The notes: generated by a model from the letters alone, not told the origin. A DNA stretch of 64,000 nucleotides from Arthrobacter antibioticus (GCF_030063205.1 NZ_JASISQ010000005.1:205488-269487); one strand, 5' to 3'; counted from the stretch's first letter, positions 1-8,074 are shown. Program-made: numbers and translations.

Positions 1-1
1 G

Positions 2-280
2 TCTGGCAAGGAGTCTGAATATGACACTGTTCATGCCCGCATCAGTGACGAGCTGGATTCGGCGCTGCGTGCGGCCGGTGTCACAGGGTGGAATATCTGG
101 CGCAGTGGGCGCGAACTTTTCCATGTTGTAGAAGTTGTCGATTATCAGGCGATGCGCAAGGAGCTGGCCACCAACCCAGTGAACATCCAGTGGCAGGCCG
201 TCATGGCGGAACTGCTGGAGGTCGAAGACGACTACTCCGGGGACGATCTGGGACTGGCGAAAGTGTGGGAACTGCCATGA
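2..280 (+). CDS. L-rhamnose/L-fucose mutarotase family protein, 5' end missing
   Basis: The gene runs in from the left edge; about 92 C-terminal residues are visible, ending at TGA 278-280. The segment carries the family pattern of small ferredoxin-fold sugar mutarotases (COG3254, RhaM): an early YDTVHARI stretch, GWNIWRSGRELFHVVEV with its central W-x-I-[WF]-R, and the ending NPVNIQWQAVMAELLE. Family members interconvert alpha and beta anomers of 6-deoxyhexoses such as L-rhamnose or L-fucose in the cytoplasm. The stop overlaps the next start (ATGA), so it is translationally coupled to a sugar dehydrogenase-type aldo/keto reductase. With the lactonase-type hydrolase that follows, this favours L-fucose-like substrates over the rhamnose isomerase route. 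The family call is firm; the exact sugar is inferred. Confidence 0.8.
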   Translation, partial: SGKESEYDTVHARISDELDSALRAAGVTGWNIWRSGRELFHVVEVVDYQAMRKELATNPVNIQWQAVMAELLEVEDDYSGDDLGLAKVWELP

Positions 281-1245
281 GCCTTCCGGAACTTGGCCGG
301 CTGGGTTTCGGCGCCGCGGGCATCGGTAACCTTTACCGAGCAATGTCCGACGACGTTGCTGCCGCCACCATGTCAGCTGGCTGGGACGCTGGCATCAGGT
401 ACTTTGACACGGCACCGCACTACGGGCTGGGCTTATCGGAGCGCCGGTTGGGCGCATTCCTGATCACCAAGCCCCGTGCAGAATTTGTCATTTCTACGAA
501 GGTGGGCAGAATTCTTGACCCTGCGGTGAACCTTTCCGGGGCCAAAGATACGCAAGGGTTCGATGTCCGCGCTGACTCCGTTCGCCGCTGGGATCCTTCC
601 GAAGCTGGCATCCGAGGCAGCATCGAGGACTCCCTGCAACGCACAGGCCTCGATCGGATCGATATAGCGTACCTCCATGATCCTGACGTGTACGACCTTG
701 ACGCAGGGATTAGGCAAGCTTTGCCCGCCCTTCAGAAACTCCGCGACGAAGGGTTGATCAAGGCCATTGGCGTAGGTTCAAACTCCGCGGATGCGTTGCG
801 TGAATGCGTCCTGAACGCTGACATTGATGTGATCATGTTGGCTGGGCGCTACTCGTTGCTGGAGCAGCCAGCGGCTGCGCAGCTGCTGCCGTTGTGTTTG
901 GAGCGCGAGGTTCAGGTGGCCAACTGCGGGGTGTACAACTCTGGGTTGTTGGCGCGAGCCGTGGTGCCGGCCAACGCGCACTACAACTATGAACCAGCGC
1001 CGGCGGAAATACTGGCCAGGGCCCAGGCGCTCGCTGCTTGTTGTGATGAATTCGGTGTGGAGTTACCTGCCGCTGCCCTGCAGTTTGCCGGCGCTCACCC
1101 AGCCGTGTGCACGGTGGTTGTTGGCGCCTCAAATGCGGAGCAGATCACCCAGACGGCCGAGCGTATGGCCGCGAAGATTCCGGTGGAGTTGTGGAGTGCG
1201 CTTGTTGAGCGAGGGCTATTAGATGAACGCCTAGCTCATGTCTGA
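277..1245 (+). CDS. Aldo/keto reductase, D-threo-aldose 1-dehydrogenase (L-fucose dehydrogenase) type
   Basis: A 322-residue protein. The ATG at 277 overlaps the upstream stop and is preferred to an upstream in-frame start that would read through the mutarotase in another frame. It opens LGRLGFGAAGIGNLY and continues with FDTAPHYGLGLSERRLG, which holds the catalytic Asp and Tyr of aldo/keto reductases; the Lys is in STKVGR and the His in IAYLHDPD. This version matches the bacterial D-threo-aldose/L-fucose dehydrogenase branch, which oxidises the free sugar at C1 to an aldonolactone with NAD(P)+. The neighbours support that: a mutarotase supplies the anomer and the next gene looks like the lactonase. 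The family is firm, the substrate inferred. Confidence 0.82.
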   Translation: MSLPELGRLGFGAAGIGNLYRAMSDDVAAATMSAGWDAGIRYFDTAPHYGLGLSERRLGAFLITKPRAEFVISTKVGRILDPAVNLSGAKDTQGFDVRADSVRRWDPSEAGIRGSIEDSLQRTGLDRIDIAYLHDPDVYDLDAGIRQALPALQKLRDEGLIKAIGVGSNSADALRECVLNADIDVIMLAGRYSLLEQPAAAQLLPLCLEREVQVANCGVYNSGLLARAVVPANAHYNYEPAPAEILARAQALAACCDEFGVELPAAALQFAGAHPAVCTVVVGASNAEQITQTAERMAAKIPVELWSALVERGLLDERLAHV

Positions 1246-2152
1246 GGCACTACCCGATTCCATGGCCGACGCCGGAGCGCAGCACGCTGCTCTAAGCGGG
1301 AGTTTGGCGAGGCCTGCGGACCGCATCGACTCCCACCTGCACGTGTGGGAACTAGCGCCCGGGAAGTATTCTTGGTTGACACCAGCCCATGGGGTTCTTT
1401 ATGACAGTTTTACGCCAGAACAGGCAGGGCAGGCACTTGTCTCAGCCGGGGTCGGCCAGGCAATACTTGTACAAGCCGATGACACCGCGGCGGATACTGA
1501 GGCGATGCTAGCCGCTGCCGCGGTACATGACTGGATTATTGGTGTGGTTGGCTGGCTACCCTTAGAAGATCCATCAGCAACGGCGGCCATGTTGGAGCAG
1601 TGGGGGAGCAATCCCGCATTTTGTGGTGTGCGCACCTTGATTCACGATAATCCACGGGCTGATATTTTGGTCCTGGAATCCGTGCGGGCATCCCTTGCGC
1701 TGGTGGCACAGGCAGGAATTCCCTTCGACGTGCCGGATCCTTTCCCCCGGCACCTATCCCAAGTAGCGGACTTGGCCCACACGCTGCCGGAGCTCACCGT
1801 TGTTGTTGATCACCTCGGAAAGCCTCCGCGGGCTGGCACCAGGGAGCAGATGAGGCAGTGGGAAAAGCAGCTAAGGGCCGTGGCGACACTGCCCAACACC
1901 GTGGCTAAATTCTCAGGTTTGCAAGCCGCAGGCACAGAATATTCGGCACAAGCACTCCAGCAGATCTGGGAGATCGCTTTGGATTCCTTTGGTCCGCAGC
2001 GACTCATGTTTGGCGGGGATTGGCCGGTGAGCTTGCTAGGTGGAAGCTATCACCACAACGTGAACGTTGCAGGAACGCTAATCAATTCTCTTAGCGCAGA
2101 AGAAGCGGCGTTAATCTGGGCAGGAACGGCCCGGCGTACGTACCGGAGATAA
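1238..2152 (+). CDS. Amidohydrolase-2 family lactonase (L-fuconolactonase-like)
   Basis: A 304-residue TIM-barrel amidohydrolase. Visible metal and active-site signatures are IDSHLHVWE near residue 30, the VVDHLGKPP segment near residue 190, and FGGDWPVSLL near residue 257, with its conserved Asp. This COG3618 family includes sugar lactonases acting on L-fucono-, L-rhamnono- or 4-sulfomuconolactone. It overlaps the aldo/keto reductase by 8 bases, so the two are co-translated and very likely act in series: sugar to lactone to aldonic acid. The acid would then go to a dehydratase, which is not in the window and may lie to the left. About 20 residues before the DSH motif are poorly conserved, and a later start is possible. 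Confidence 0.78.
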   Translation: MSEALPDSMADAGAQHAALSGSLARPADRIDSHLHVWELAPGKYSWLTPAHGVLYDSFTPEQAGQALVSAGVGQAILVQADDTAADTEAMLAAAAVHDWIIGVVGWLPLEDPSATAAMLEQWGSNPAFCGVRTLIHDNPRADILVLESVRASLALVAQAGIPFDVPDPFPRHLSQVADLAHTLPELTVVVDHLGKPPRAGTREQMRQWEKQLRAVATLPNTVAKFSGLQAAGTEYSAQALQQIWEIALDSFGPQRLMFGGDWPVSLLGGSYHHNVNVAGTLINSLSAEEAALIWAGTARRTYRR

Positions 2153-2163
2153 CAGTTTTGCAA

Positions 2164-2174
2164 ACATCCGATGT
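2164..2174. promoter_or_regulatory. Candidate operator: ACATCcGATGT palindrome
   Basis: An 11-base inverted repeat lies in the gap between the lactonase gene and the transporter genes. The core AAACATC recurs in the promoter of the GntR-type regulator at 7.9 kb (AAACATCAGACC on the minus strand). This makes it a possible regulator site controlling the transporter. Only two loose matches exist, so the call is weak. Confidence 0.25.
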
Positions 2175-2216
2175 ATTTGGGTAAAAAGTGTGTAATCGTG
2201 GCGCAGATAACATAAC

Positions 2217-2354
2217 ATGATGGAAGTTGAATTCTCTGCCACTTCTGCAAAGTTGTGGAATAGGGCTGTAGATCATGGCTTGAGCTCCACTGCAGTGGTT
2301 CTGCTCAACGAACTAGATCTCCAGGAGAGGTCTGATGTCATGGCTGATATATGA
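2217..2354 (+). CDS. Possible small protein, 45 residues
   Basis: A short open frame starts with two tandem ATGs and ends at TGA 2352-2354, only 15 bases before the ATPase gene. It translates to an acidic peptide beginning MMEVEFSATSAKLW and ending ERSDVMADI. I see no signal peptide, membrane helix or known domain, and no clear ribosome binding site. It may be a leader peptide, the remnant of a larger gene, or chance. It is listed because it fills an otherwise unexplained gap inside a transporter operon. Confidence 0.25.
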   Translation: MMEVEFSATSAKLWNRAVDHGLSSTAVVLLNELDLQERSDVMADI

Positions 2355-2369
2355 GGGTGAGAGGGTGTT

Positions 2370-3935
2370 ATGAGTAAAAAACTTCTTCGGATATCCGGGG
2401 TGAACAAGAGCTTTCCCGGGGTCAAGGCCCTCTCCGAGATGGCGTTGGATCTTCACCACAACGAGGTGCTTGCACTTGTCGGTGAGAATGGTGCGGGCAA
2501 GTCCACTCTCATGAAACTGCTTTCCGGCATCTATGTCCCGGATTCGGGCAGCTTTGAAATTGATGGTGAACCAGTTGTTATCAGTGGCACCAAGCACGCT
2601 CAGGAACTGGGCATCAGCATCATTCATCAGGAATTCAATTTGATGCAAGACCTCACTGTGGCCCAGAACATTTACATCGGTCGCGAACCCCGCATGGGCG
2701 GAATGTTCTTAAGTGAGCGTGCGCTGAATCGCAAGGCCCGCCTGTTATTCAACCAAATCAATATTGATCTTGACCCTAAAGCACGTGTTGGTGACCTCAC
2801 AGTTGCCAAGCAGCAGATGGTGGAGATCGCTAAGGCGCTCTCCTACAAATCGCGCATCCTGATCATGGATGAGCCAACTGCGGCATTGAATGATGCCGAA
2901 GTGGCAACCCTGCATGACCTGATCCGCAACTTCACCAATGAAGACACCGGAGTCATCTACATCTCCCACCGGATGGATGAACTCAAGGCTATCTCCAACC
3001 GCATAACGGTGATCCGGGACGGTGAGTACATCGACACCGTGGACACAGCAAAGACCACGATGCGTGAGGTCATCAACTTAATGGTTGGCCGTGAAATTTC
3101 CGGCAACCAGAGACCGGAAACTCATGTGCCCACAGACGAGGTTGTCCTGAAGGTGACAGGGTTGGAAACCAAACACTTCCTGCGGGACATTAATTTTGAT
3201 CTGCACAAGGGTGAGATTCTCGGTTTTGCTGGATTGATGGGAGCAGGGCGAACCGAAGTGGCCCGGGCTATTGTTGGAGCGGACCGCATCACCGCCGGCT
3301 CAATTGAACTCAATGGCAAAGCGGTGACCATCGGCAATCCCGCAGTAGCTGCCAGCATGGGCCTTGGCTATCTCTCCGAGGATCGCAAACACCTAGGCCT
3401 TTTGCTAGAGCGCGATGTCAAAGACAACATTGGACTGAGCTCACTGAAGATGTTCTCCCGCATGGGTGTAATCAATGACAAGGCAATGAAGTCAACTTCT
3501 GCCACTTACATCGAGAAACTACGTATCAAAACCCCGTCCAGTGCGCAGCTGGCCAAAAATCTCTCCGGTGGTAACCAACAAAAGATCGTCATCGCGAAAT
3601 GGTTAGTCAAAGATTGCGACATCCTAATTTTTGATGAACCAACACGTGGCATCGATGTGGGTGCTAAAGAAGAAATTTATGTCCTTCTCAATGACTTGGT
3701 GGCTCAAGGTAAATCGATCATCATGATCTCTTCGGAACTGCCAGAGGTGCTGCGACTCTCACACCGAATTGCTGTCATGAGTGAGGGCCGGCTCACCGGA
3801 TTCCTCTCCAATGTGGAAGCCAACCAGGAAAACATCATGGAGTTGGCCACTGCAAATATTGAAAGCTCCGTCTTGTCGCCTCTCCCACCCTCCAGCGCGC
3901 AGCGCTCCTCGAAGCAAGAAAGCACGGCAAACTGA
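2370..3935 (+). CDS. Sugar ABC transporter ATP-binding protein, RbsA/MglA type
   Basis: A 521-residue protein with two fused nucleotide-binding domains, the normal architecture for ATPases of CUT2 monosaccharide importers. Domain 1 has Walker A GENGAGKST near residue 39 and Walker B ILIMDEPTAAL. Domain 2 has the degenerate P-loop GLMGAGRTE typical of the family, the signature LSGGNQQK and Walker B ILIFDEPTRGID. It would energise sugar uptake at the inner face of the membrane. It starts at ATG 2370 after GAGAGGGTGTT and overlaps the permease by one base. With the permease and binding protein it forms a complete importer, probably for the deoxysugar handled by the three upstream enzymes. Confidence 0.93.
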   Translation: MSKKLLRISGVNKSFPGVKALSEMALDLHHNEVLALVGENGAGKSTLMKLLSGIYVPDSGSFEIDGEPVVISGTKHAQELGISIIHQEFNLMQDLTVAQNIYIGREPRMGGMFLSERALNRKARLLFNQINIDLDPKARVGDLTVAKQQMVEIAKALSYKSRILIMDEPTAALNDAEVATLHDLIRNFTNEDTGVIYISHRMDELKAISNRITVIRDGEYIDTVDTAKTTMREVINLMVGREISGNQRPETHVPTDEVVLKVTGLETKHFLRDINFDLHKGEILGFAGLMGAGRTEVARAIVGADRITAGSIELNGKAVTIGNPAVAASMGLGYLSEDRKHLGLLLERDVKDNIGLSSLKMFSRMGVINDKAMKSTSATYIEKLRIKTPSSAQLAKNLSGGNQQKIVIAKWLVKDCDILIFDEPTRGIDVGAKEEIYVLLNDLVAQGKSIIMISSELPEVLRLSHRIAVMSEGRLTGFLSNVEANQENIMELATANIESSVLSPLPPSSAQRSSKQESTAN

Positions 3936-4957
3936 TGACCCTGACTAAGGAAGATGCGCAGTCTCTGCGGATTGCCAGCAATAAAAAATCGGAACTCAAC
4001 ACCCGAATCCGGGCCAGCTTTCAGCAGCTGCTGGCATTTGCGAGTCTGCTGGCGTTGGTATTGTTCTTCTCCGTGGCGAGTTCGAACTTCCTCCAGGCCG
4101 CAAACCTTTCCAACATCCTGCTCTCCACAGTTGTTACTGGCCTGCTGGCGTTGGGAACCACGTTTGTCATCATCACCGGTGGCATTGATCTCTCCATCGG
4201 AACAGGCATGACCTTGTGTTCGGTCATGACGGCATATTTCATGACAGAACTCGGTCTGCCCATGATTGTGGGTGTGATCGGCGGAGTGTTATTTGGTGCG
4301 CTGATTGGTTGTACAAACGGCTTTTTCGTGGCAGTGCTGAAGATCCCGTCATTCATCGCCACGCTGGCCATGATGATGGTTGCAGCAGGTTTGGCTCTTG
4401 TCATATCAGGCACGAAACCGATCTACACCAACGAGGTTGCAGGTTTCCAATCAATCTTTGCCCTCGGTAAGTCGATCCCAGGGCTTGTCATCCCGAATGC
4501 TGTCTTCATCCTGTTTGCCGCAGCCATCGTGGCAGGGGTGATGCTCTCCAAGACGGTGCTTGGTCGTTACACCTACTCAATAGGCAGCAACGAACAGGCC
4601 ACCGCTCTTTCAGGGGTGAACGTCACCAAGTGGACCGTCTTGATCTACACCTTTGCTGGTGCCTTCACCGGGCTGGCCGGCGTTATCGCTGCCGCCCGTC
4701 TCAACTCCGCCCAGCCCGCAGGTGGCATGGGTCTAGAACTCCAGGCCATTGCAGCCGTCGTCATTGGTGGCACGTCCCTGGCTGGCGGCAAAGGCTCAAT
4801 CATCGGCACCGTCATTGGTGCGCTGATCATGTCAGTGCTGACCAATGGCCTCTCCATCATGTCCATCCCACAGGAATGGCAACAGGTCGCTGTTGGGGTG
4901 GTCATTATCCTCGCCGTCTACCTGGACATGGTCCGGCGTAAGAAAACAGCGAAATAG
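3935..4957 (+). CDS. Sugar ABC transporter permease, RbsC type
   Basis: A 340-residue integral membrane protein with about eight to ten hydrophobic segments. It has the permease landmark ITGGIDLSIG near residue 85 and the late motif VIGGTSLAGGKGSIIGT, both typical of CUT2 permeases (BPD_transp_2 family). It would form the membrane channel as a homodimer with the preceding ATPase. The start ATG shares its A with the ATPase stop (TGATG), which implies coupled translation. Confidence 0.93.
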   Translation: MTLTKEDAQSLRIASNKKSELNTRIRASFQQLLAFASLLALVLFFSVASSNFLQAANLSNILLSTVVTGLLALGTTFVIITGGIDLSIGTGMTLCSVMTAYFMTELGLPMIVGVIGGVLFGALIGCTNGFFVAVLKIPSFIATLAMMMVAAGLALVISGTKPIYTNEVAGFQSIFALGKSIPGLVIPNAVFILFAAAIVAGVMLSKTVLGRYTYSIGSNEQATALSGVNVTKWTVLIYTFAGAFTGLAGVIAAARLNSAQPAGGMGLELQAIAAVVIGGTSLAGGKGSIIGTVIGALIMSVLTNGLSIMSIPQEWQQVAVGVVIILAVYLDMVRRKKTAK

Positions 4958-5023
4958 CTTCCTTCAAATACTGTGCCCCCCGCAACAAACAAGTCAACGC
5001 GTTTTTACAAAGGAGTTAGACCC

Positions 5024-6007
5024 ATGCAAAGAAGAAAATTTCTCGCCCTGGCCTCGGTAGCGGCACTGTCCTTGGGCCTTGCCGCCTGTGACACAGAAGC
5101 CAATGCTCCCGCCGGTGGAGGCTCCAGCGACGGTGGCAAACCGTACATCGCCATTGTTTCCAAGGGCTTCCAGCACCAGTTCTGGCAGTCAGTGAAGCAG
5201 GGTGCGGAGAAAGCAGCGAAAGAGTTCGACGTCGAGATCTCCTTCGAAGGACCCGACAAGGAAACCAACGTTCAGCAGCAGATGGACCAGCTGAACAACG
5301 CCATGGCAAAAAACCCCAAGGCTCTGGCACTTGCCGCTTTGGACTCCAAGGCTGCTGAAGGCGTGCTGCAAGATGCCAAGGCCAAGAACATCCCGGTCAT
5401 CGCTTTTGACTCCGGCGTCGATTCAGATATTCCGTTGGCCACGGCCTCTACCGACAACAAGGCCGCTGCTGCCGAGGCGGCAAAACACATGGCCGAGCTA
5501 CTGGGCAAAAAGGGCGAGGTTGGCATTATCGGCCACTCCCAGACGGCAACGTCAGGAACTGACCGTCGCGACGGCTTCGTCGATTACCTAAAGGCCAATG
5601 CCCCGGATATCAAGATCGTTGACATCCAGTACGCAGACGGCGATCAGGCCAAGTCCACTGATGCTGCCAAGGCCATGATGACCGCCAACCCGAACATGGC
5701 TGGCATGTACGGCACCAACGAAGGCGCAGCGATCGGTGTTGTCAATGCTGTCAAGGAGATGAACAAGACCGGCAAACTAGTGATCGTTGGTTTTGACTCC
5801 GGTAAGGCGCAGATGGATGCCATCAAGGACGGCCTCATGGCCGGGGCCGTCACCCAGAACCCCGTGGGCATCGGCTACGAGACGGTCAAGGCCGCCGTTG
5901 CTGCCATCAAGGGCGAAAAGGTTGAGAAAGTCATTGACACTGGCTTCTACTGGTATGACAAGAACAACATTGCTGATCCCGACATTGCAGCGAACCTGTA
6001 CGAGTAA
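5024..6007 (+). CDS. Sugar ABC transporter substrate-binding lipoprotein, RbsB type
   Basis: A 327-residue protein. I choose ATG 5024 because AAAGGAG sits just upstream and the protein then begins with a lipoprotein signal peptide (MQRRKFLALA, hydrophobic core, lipobox LAAC). The mature part is a type-1 periplasmic-binding-protein fold: PYIAIVSKGFQHQFW at the start, IPVIAFDSGVDSD in the middle and IVGFDSGKAQMDAIKDG near the end. It would be tethered outside the membrane to deliver sugar to the permease. It is the last gene of the operon, with a strong hairpin terminator right after it. Confidence 0.92.
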   Translation: MQRRKFLALASVAALSLGLAACDTEANAPAGGGSSDGGKPYIAIVSKGFQHQFWQSVKQGAEKAAKEFDVEISFEGPDKETNVQQQMDQLNNAMAKNPKALALAALDSKAAEGVLQDAKAKNIPVIAFDSGVDSDIPLATASTDNKAAAAEAAKHMAELLGKKGEVGIIGHSQTATSGTDRRDGFVDYLKANAPDIKIVDIQYADGDQAKSTDAAKAMMTANPNMAGMYGTNEGAAIGVVNAVKEMNKTGKLVIVGFDSGKAQMDAIKDGLMAGAVTQNPVGIGYETVKAAVAAIKGEKVEKVIDTGFYWYDKNNIADPDIAANLYE

Positions 6008-6015
6008 AAACCACT

Positions 6016-6072
6016 AAAACTGCCTTGTTGTACACTTCTGACCAGCGGTGCACAACAAGGCAGTTTTTGTTT
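6016..6072 (+). terminator. Rho-independent terminator after the sugar transporter operon
   Basis: Arms 6019-6031 (ACTGCCTTGTTGT) and 6052-6064 form a perfect 13-bp stem followed by TTTTTGTTT. The A-rich 5' flank could let it work on the opposite strand too, where the membrane protein gene ends at 6082. Confidence 0.9.
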
Positions 6073-6081
6073 AGGTAGACC

Positions 6082-6822
6082 CTAGGCCAAGGATGAGGTC
6101 AGCACCGTCAGGCCGGTCAGCAAAAGTGCCAGAATCGGAAACAGCCACTGGGTGAGAATTTCAAACCAGCGGGCCTTCAACGGCACTTTGTCAGTGACGG
6201 CTTCCAGAGGCTTTCTCACTGTGTCCGGTGCCGCTTTAAGACTATGTGCTGTGCCAAGCCCTGAAAGCGCAATGAGAAGTATGGCGCTAACAAGTAGCAC
6301 CAGACCTGGGTTGAGGCTTAGTAGGGCTTCGTGAGTCTGGCGTGGAGTGAGTACGGCAGAAAGAACTCCCGAGGCACCCCCTACGAGCGGAATCGCGATC
6401 AGGGCCCAAAGGTTACGAACCAGAAATGGTAGACACAACGGCAGGAAGAGTATTAACGTACCCATAGCGGCGAAGCAGACCATCTGCAGTCCACCCAGAA
6501 GCAGCTGGGCACCCTCGATCCACGGTGTTAATGCAGCAGAGAAAATTAGGAAGATCACTAGTCCAGCCGCTGACAAGGCAAGGCCGGACTTCATTCCTTG
6601 CATTCTGAGGGCTGGTTTCTCGCTAGCAAGCTGGGCGGCATAGACGCGCGGTGTGCCAAAGGCTTGCTCGGGGTCCTGATGCGAATCAGCCAAGAATTCC
6701 TCGACGCTGGCTAATGCATCGCCGGTTGCTACTCCGGAGAAATTATTCAGGCGGAGCTCAAGTGTGAAGTTCTCGAGCCATTTTTTGTGAGTTCCGGTCT
6801 TCATCGACTGCTCCTTGGTCAT
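6082..6822 (-). CDS. PadR-associated integral membrane protein of unknown function
   Basis: A 246-residue protein. The soluble N-terminal part (about 80 residues, including LALASVEEFLADS-like helical sequence) resembles the short cytoplasmic region of membrane proteins encoded beside PadR regulators. Five or six hydrophobic segments follow, the clearest being GLALSAAGLVIFLIF, MVCFAAMGTLILFLPL and LLVSAILLIALSG. The ATG at 6822 overlaps the PadR stop (ATGA) and has AGGAG upstream; an in-frame ATG at 6804 also has a good AAGGAG and is a real alternative. The gene pair is likely co-transcribed from the PadR promoter. The biochemical role is unknown; an anti-sigma-like or envelope stress role would be guesswork. 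Confidence 0.72.
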   Translation of the reverse strand: MTKEQSMKTGTHKKWLENFTLELRLNNFSGVATGDALASVEEFLADSHQDPEQAFGTPRVYAAQLASEKPALRMQGMKSGLALSAAGLVIFLIFSAALTPWIEGAQLLLGGLQMVCFAAMGTLILFLPLCLPFLVRNLWALIAIPLVGGASGVLSAVLTPRQTHEALLSLNPGLVLLVSAILLIALSGLGTAHSLKAAPDTVRKPLEAVTDKVPLKARWFEILTQWLFPILALLLTGLTVLTSSLA

Positions 6823-7181
6823 TGCGAGTCTCCTGGATCGGGCGTAGCGGTGAGAAACGCCGTCGTGCTTGTGGTGAAGGCGCGCCACTGGCTGCGCTGA
6901 CGGTTCAACTCGGTGAAGCCGGCAGCGGTGAGCGAAAAGTACTTTCGCCCGGGGCCGCTTTCGCCGGGGCGCCATTGAACATCTACCCATCCGGCTGTTT
7001 CAAAGCGGGTTAAAAGTGGATACAGAGTGCCACCCTTGAAAGTGCCCAGGCCCGCATCCTCTAGTGCAGTGATGATGGCGTAACCGTAGGTGGGGCCGCC
7101 CTGCAGTGCTTGCAAGGCGCACAGTCCCAAGGATGCGCGGTTCCAATCGCTGGGCCAGGGTTCTGCCGAAATCAACGTCAT
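6819..7181 (-). CDS. PadR-family transcriptional regulator
   Basis: A 120-residue protein with the PadR winged helix: LGLCALQALQGGPTYGYAIITALEDAG, then GTLYPLLTRFETAGWVDVQWRPGESGPGRKYFSLTAAG, covering the recognition helix and the beta wing. The C-terminal helix needed for dimerisation is short. It starts at 7181 and overlaps the downstream membrane protein. Its promoter contains a perfect 16-bp palindrome between -35 and -10, and transcription is predicted to begin at the start codon itself, so it is very likely autoregulated and leaderless. The effector is unknown. Confidence 0.9.
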   Translation of the reverse strand: MTLISAEPWPSDWNRASLGLCALQALQGGPTYGYAIITALEDAGLGTFKGGTLYPLLTRFETAGWVDVQWRPGESGPGRKYFSLTAAGFTELNRQRSQWRAFTTSTTAFLTATPDPGDSQ

Positions 7182-7216
7182 AACTAGATTGTATGCCTAA
7201 CTAGTTAGGCTGGCAA
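7181..7216 (-). promoter_or_regulatory. padR promoter with palindromic operator in the spacer
   Basis: On the minus strand, -35 TTGCCA is at 7216-7211 and -10 TACAAT at 7193-7188, with a 17-bp spacer. The spacer is almost entirely the perfect palindrome GCCTAACTAGTTAGGC (7195-7210). Seven bases downstream of the -10 box lies the A of the ATG at 7181, so the mRNA should be leaderless. A second CTAGTTA half-site abuts the start codon. A dimer bound here would block RNA polymerase directly. Confidence 0.75.
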
Positions 7217-7252
7217 CCTCTGTTGGTGGTAAAATACCCGTTATTGGAATGG

Positions 7253-7924
7253 TCAGAGGGCTTGGCGGAGCCAATGCTCAACGCCGCTAATGTGTACCGT
7301 CAGCAAGGACTTGGCCAATTCTGCATCACCGCGCTCAAGGGCCTCGATGATGGCGGCATGCTCAGAGAGCGTGCGATCCACGGCTTTCTCTTGGGTCAGG
7401 CCCCGCCAAATGCGGGCGCGGACAGTGCTGCTGGAGAGCGCATCAAGGACGCTGGCAAGGTATGAGTTGTTGGCCGCCGCTGTGATTAGCTGATGAAAAA
7501 TCAGGTCATGTTCAACGAGCTGCTCTACGCTGGTTTCCTCGTCTATGTTATCCATAGTGGCTCGCAGCGCGCTGATTTGCGCGGCTGTGATGCGCCCAGC
7601 GGCGATGGCTGCTGCGGCGGGTTCCAAGATCCGCCGCACGGCAAAGATATCCAAGATCGATTCATCCTGGTGGAGGTCAACAATGAATGACATGGCCTCC
7701 GTGAGGAGCTGGGGTTCCAGGCTAGTCACGTAGGTGCCATCGCCACGACGCACATCCAAAACCCGGATAATCTCCAATGCCTTAACCGCTTCACGCAAGG
7801 AGCTGCGGGAAAGCCCAAGTTTTTCGCTTAGTTCTTTCTCAGGAGGGAGCCTGTCACCGGCGCAAAGCTCGCCGGAGATGATCATTTCCTTGATTTTTGT
7901 GATTGCTTCGTCAGTTACGGCCAT
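7253..7924 (-). CDS. GntR-family regulator, FadR (FCD) subfamily
   Basis: A 223-residue protein. The N-terminal winged helix is classic GntR: GDRLPPEKELSEKLGLSRSSLREAVKALE, then the wing RRGDGTYVTSL. The C-terminal FCD domain carries likely metal/ligand residues in FAVRRILEP, EHDLIFHQLI and LSEHAAIIEALERGD. This subfamily usually senses sugar acids or organic acids. That fits control of the oxidative deoxysugar operon 1-6 kb upstream, although the target is inferred from proximity alone. A -10-like TAGACT sits six bases before the ATG at 7924, suggesting a leaderless transcript. The motif AAACATCAGACC lies just upstream of it and may be the autoregulatory site. Confidence 0.9.
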   Translation of the reverse strand: MAVTDEAITKIKEMIISGELCAGDRLPPEKELSEKLGLSRSSLREAVKALEIIRVLDVRRGDGTYVTSLEPQLLTEAMSFIVDLHQDESILDIFAVRRILEPAAAAIAAGRITAAQISALRATMDNIDEETSVEQLVEHDLIFHQLITAAANNSYLASVLDALSSSTVRARIWRGLTQEKAVDRTLSEHAAIIEALERGDAELAKSLLTVHISGVEHWLRQAL

Positions 7925-7952
7925 GTCAACAGTCTAATGGTCTGATGTTTGC
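7925..7952 (-). promoter_or_regulatory. gntR promoter and candidate operator
   Basis: Minus-strand TAGACT (7936-7931) is a good -10 box placed six bases before the start codon. Upstream is AAACATCAGACCAT. The paired elements AACAGTC and GTCTGATGTT (plus strand) give an imperfect inverted repeat spanning the -10 region. I find no convincing -35 box. Confidence 0.4.
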
Positions 7953-7997
7953 GAAAAGGGTGCCCCGCCGGGTTCGAGAAGGGGGAAACGTTCGGCC

Positions 7998-8028
7998 GTT
8001 GAGAGATGTCATTATCTCCAACGTCAAC
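7998..8028 (-). repeat. Intergenic inverted-repeat element, degenerate copy
   Basis: Read on the minus strand this begins GTTGACGTTGGAGATAATGA and ends CAAC. It matches the arms of the elements at 42098 and 53062. The two arms pair only partly (GTTGA/TCAAC outside, GAGAT/ATCTC inside), as if one arm had a deletion. Confidence 0.55.
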
Positions 8029-8074
8029 GCAGGAGGGTGGGGCGGCAATGCAGGGTAAAACGCCCGGAACGCAG

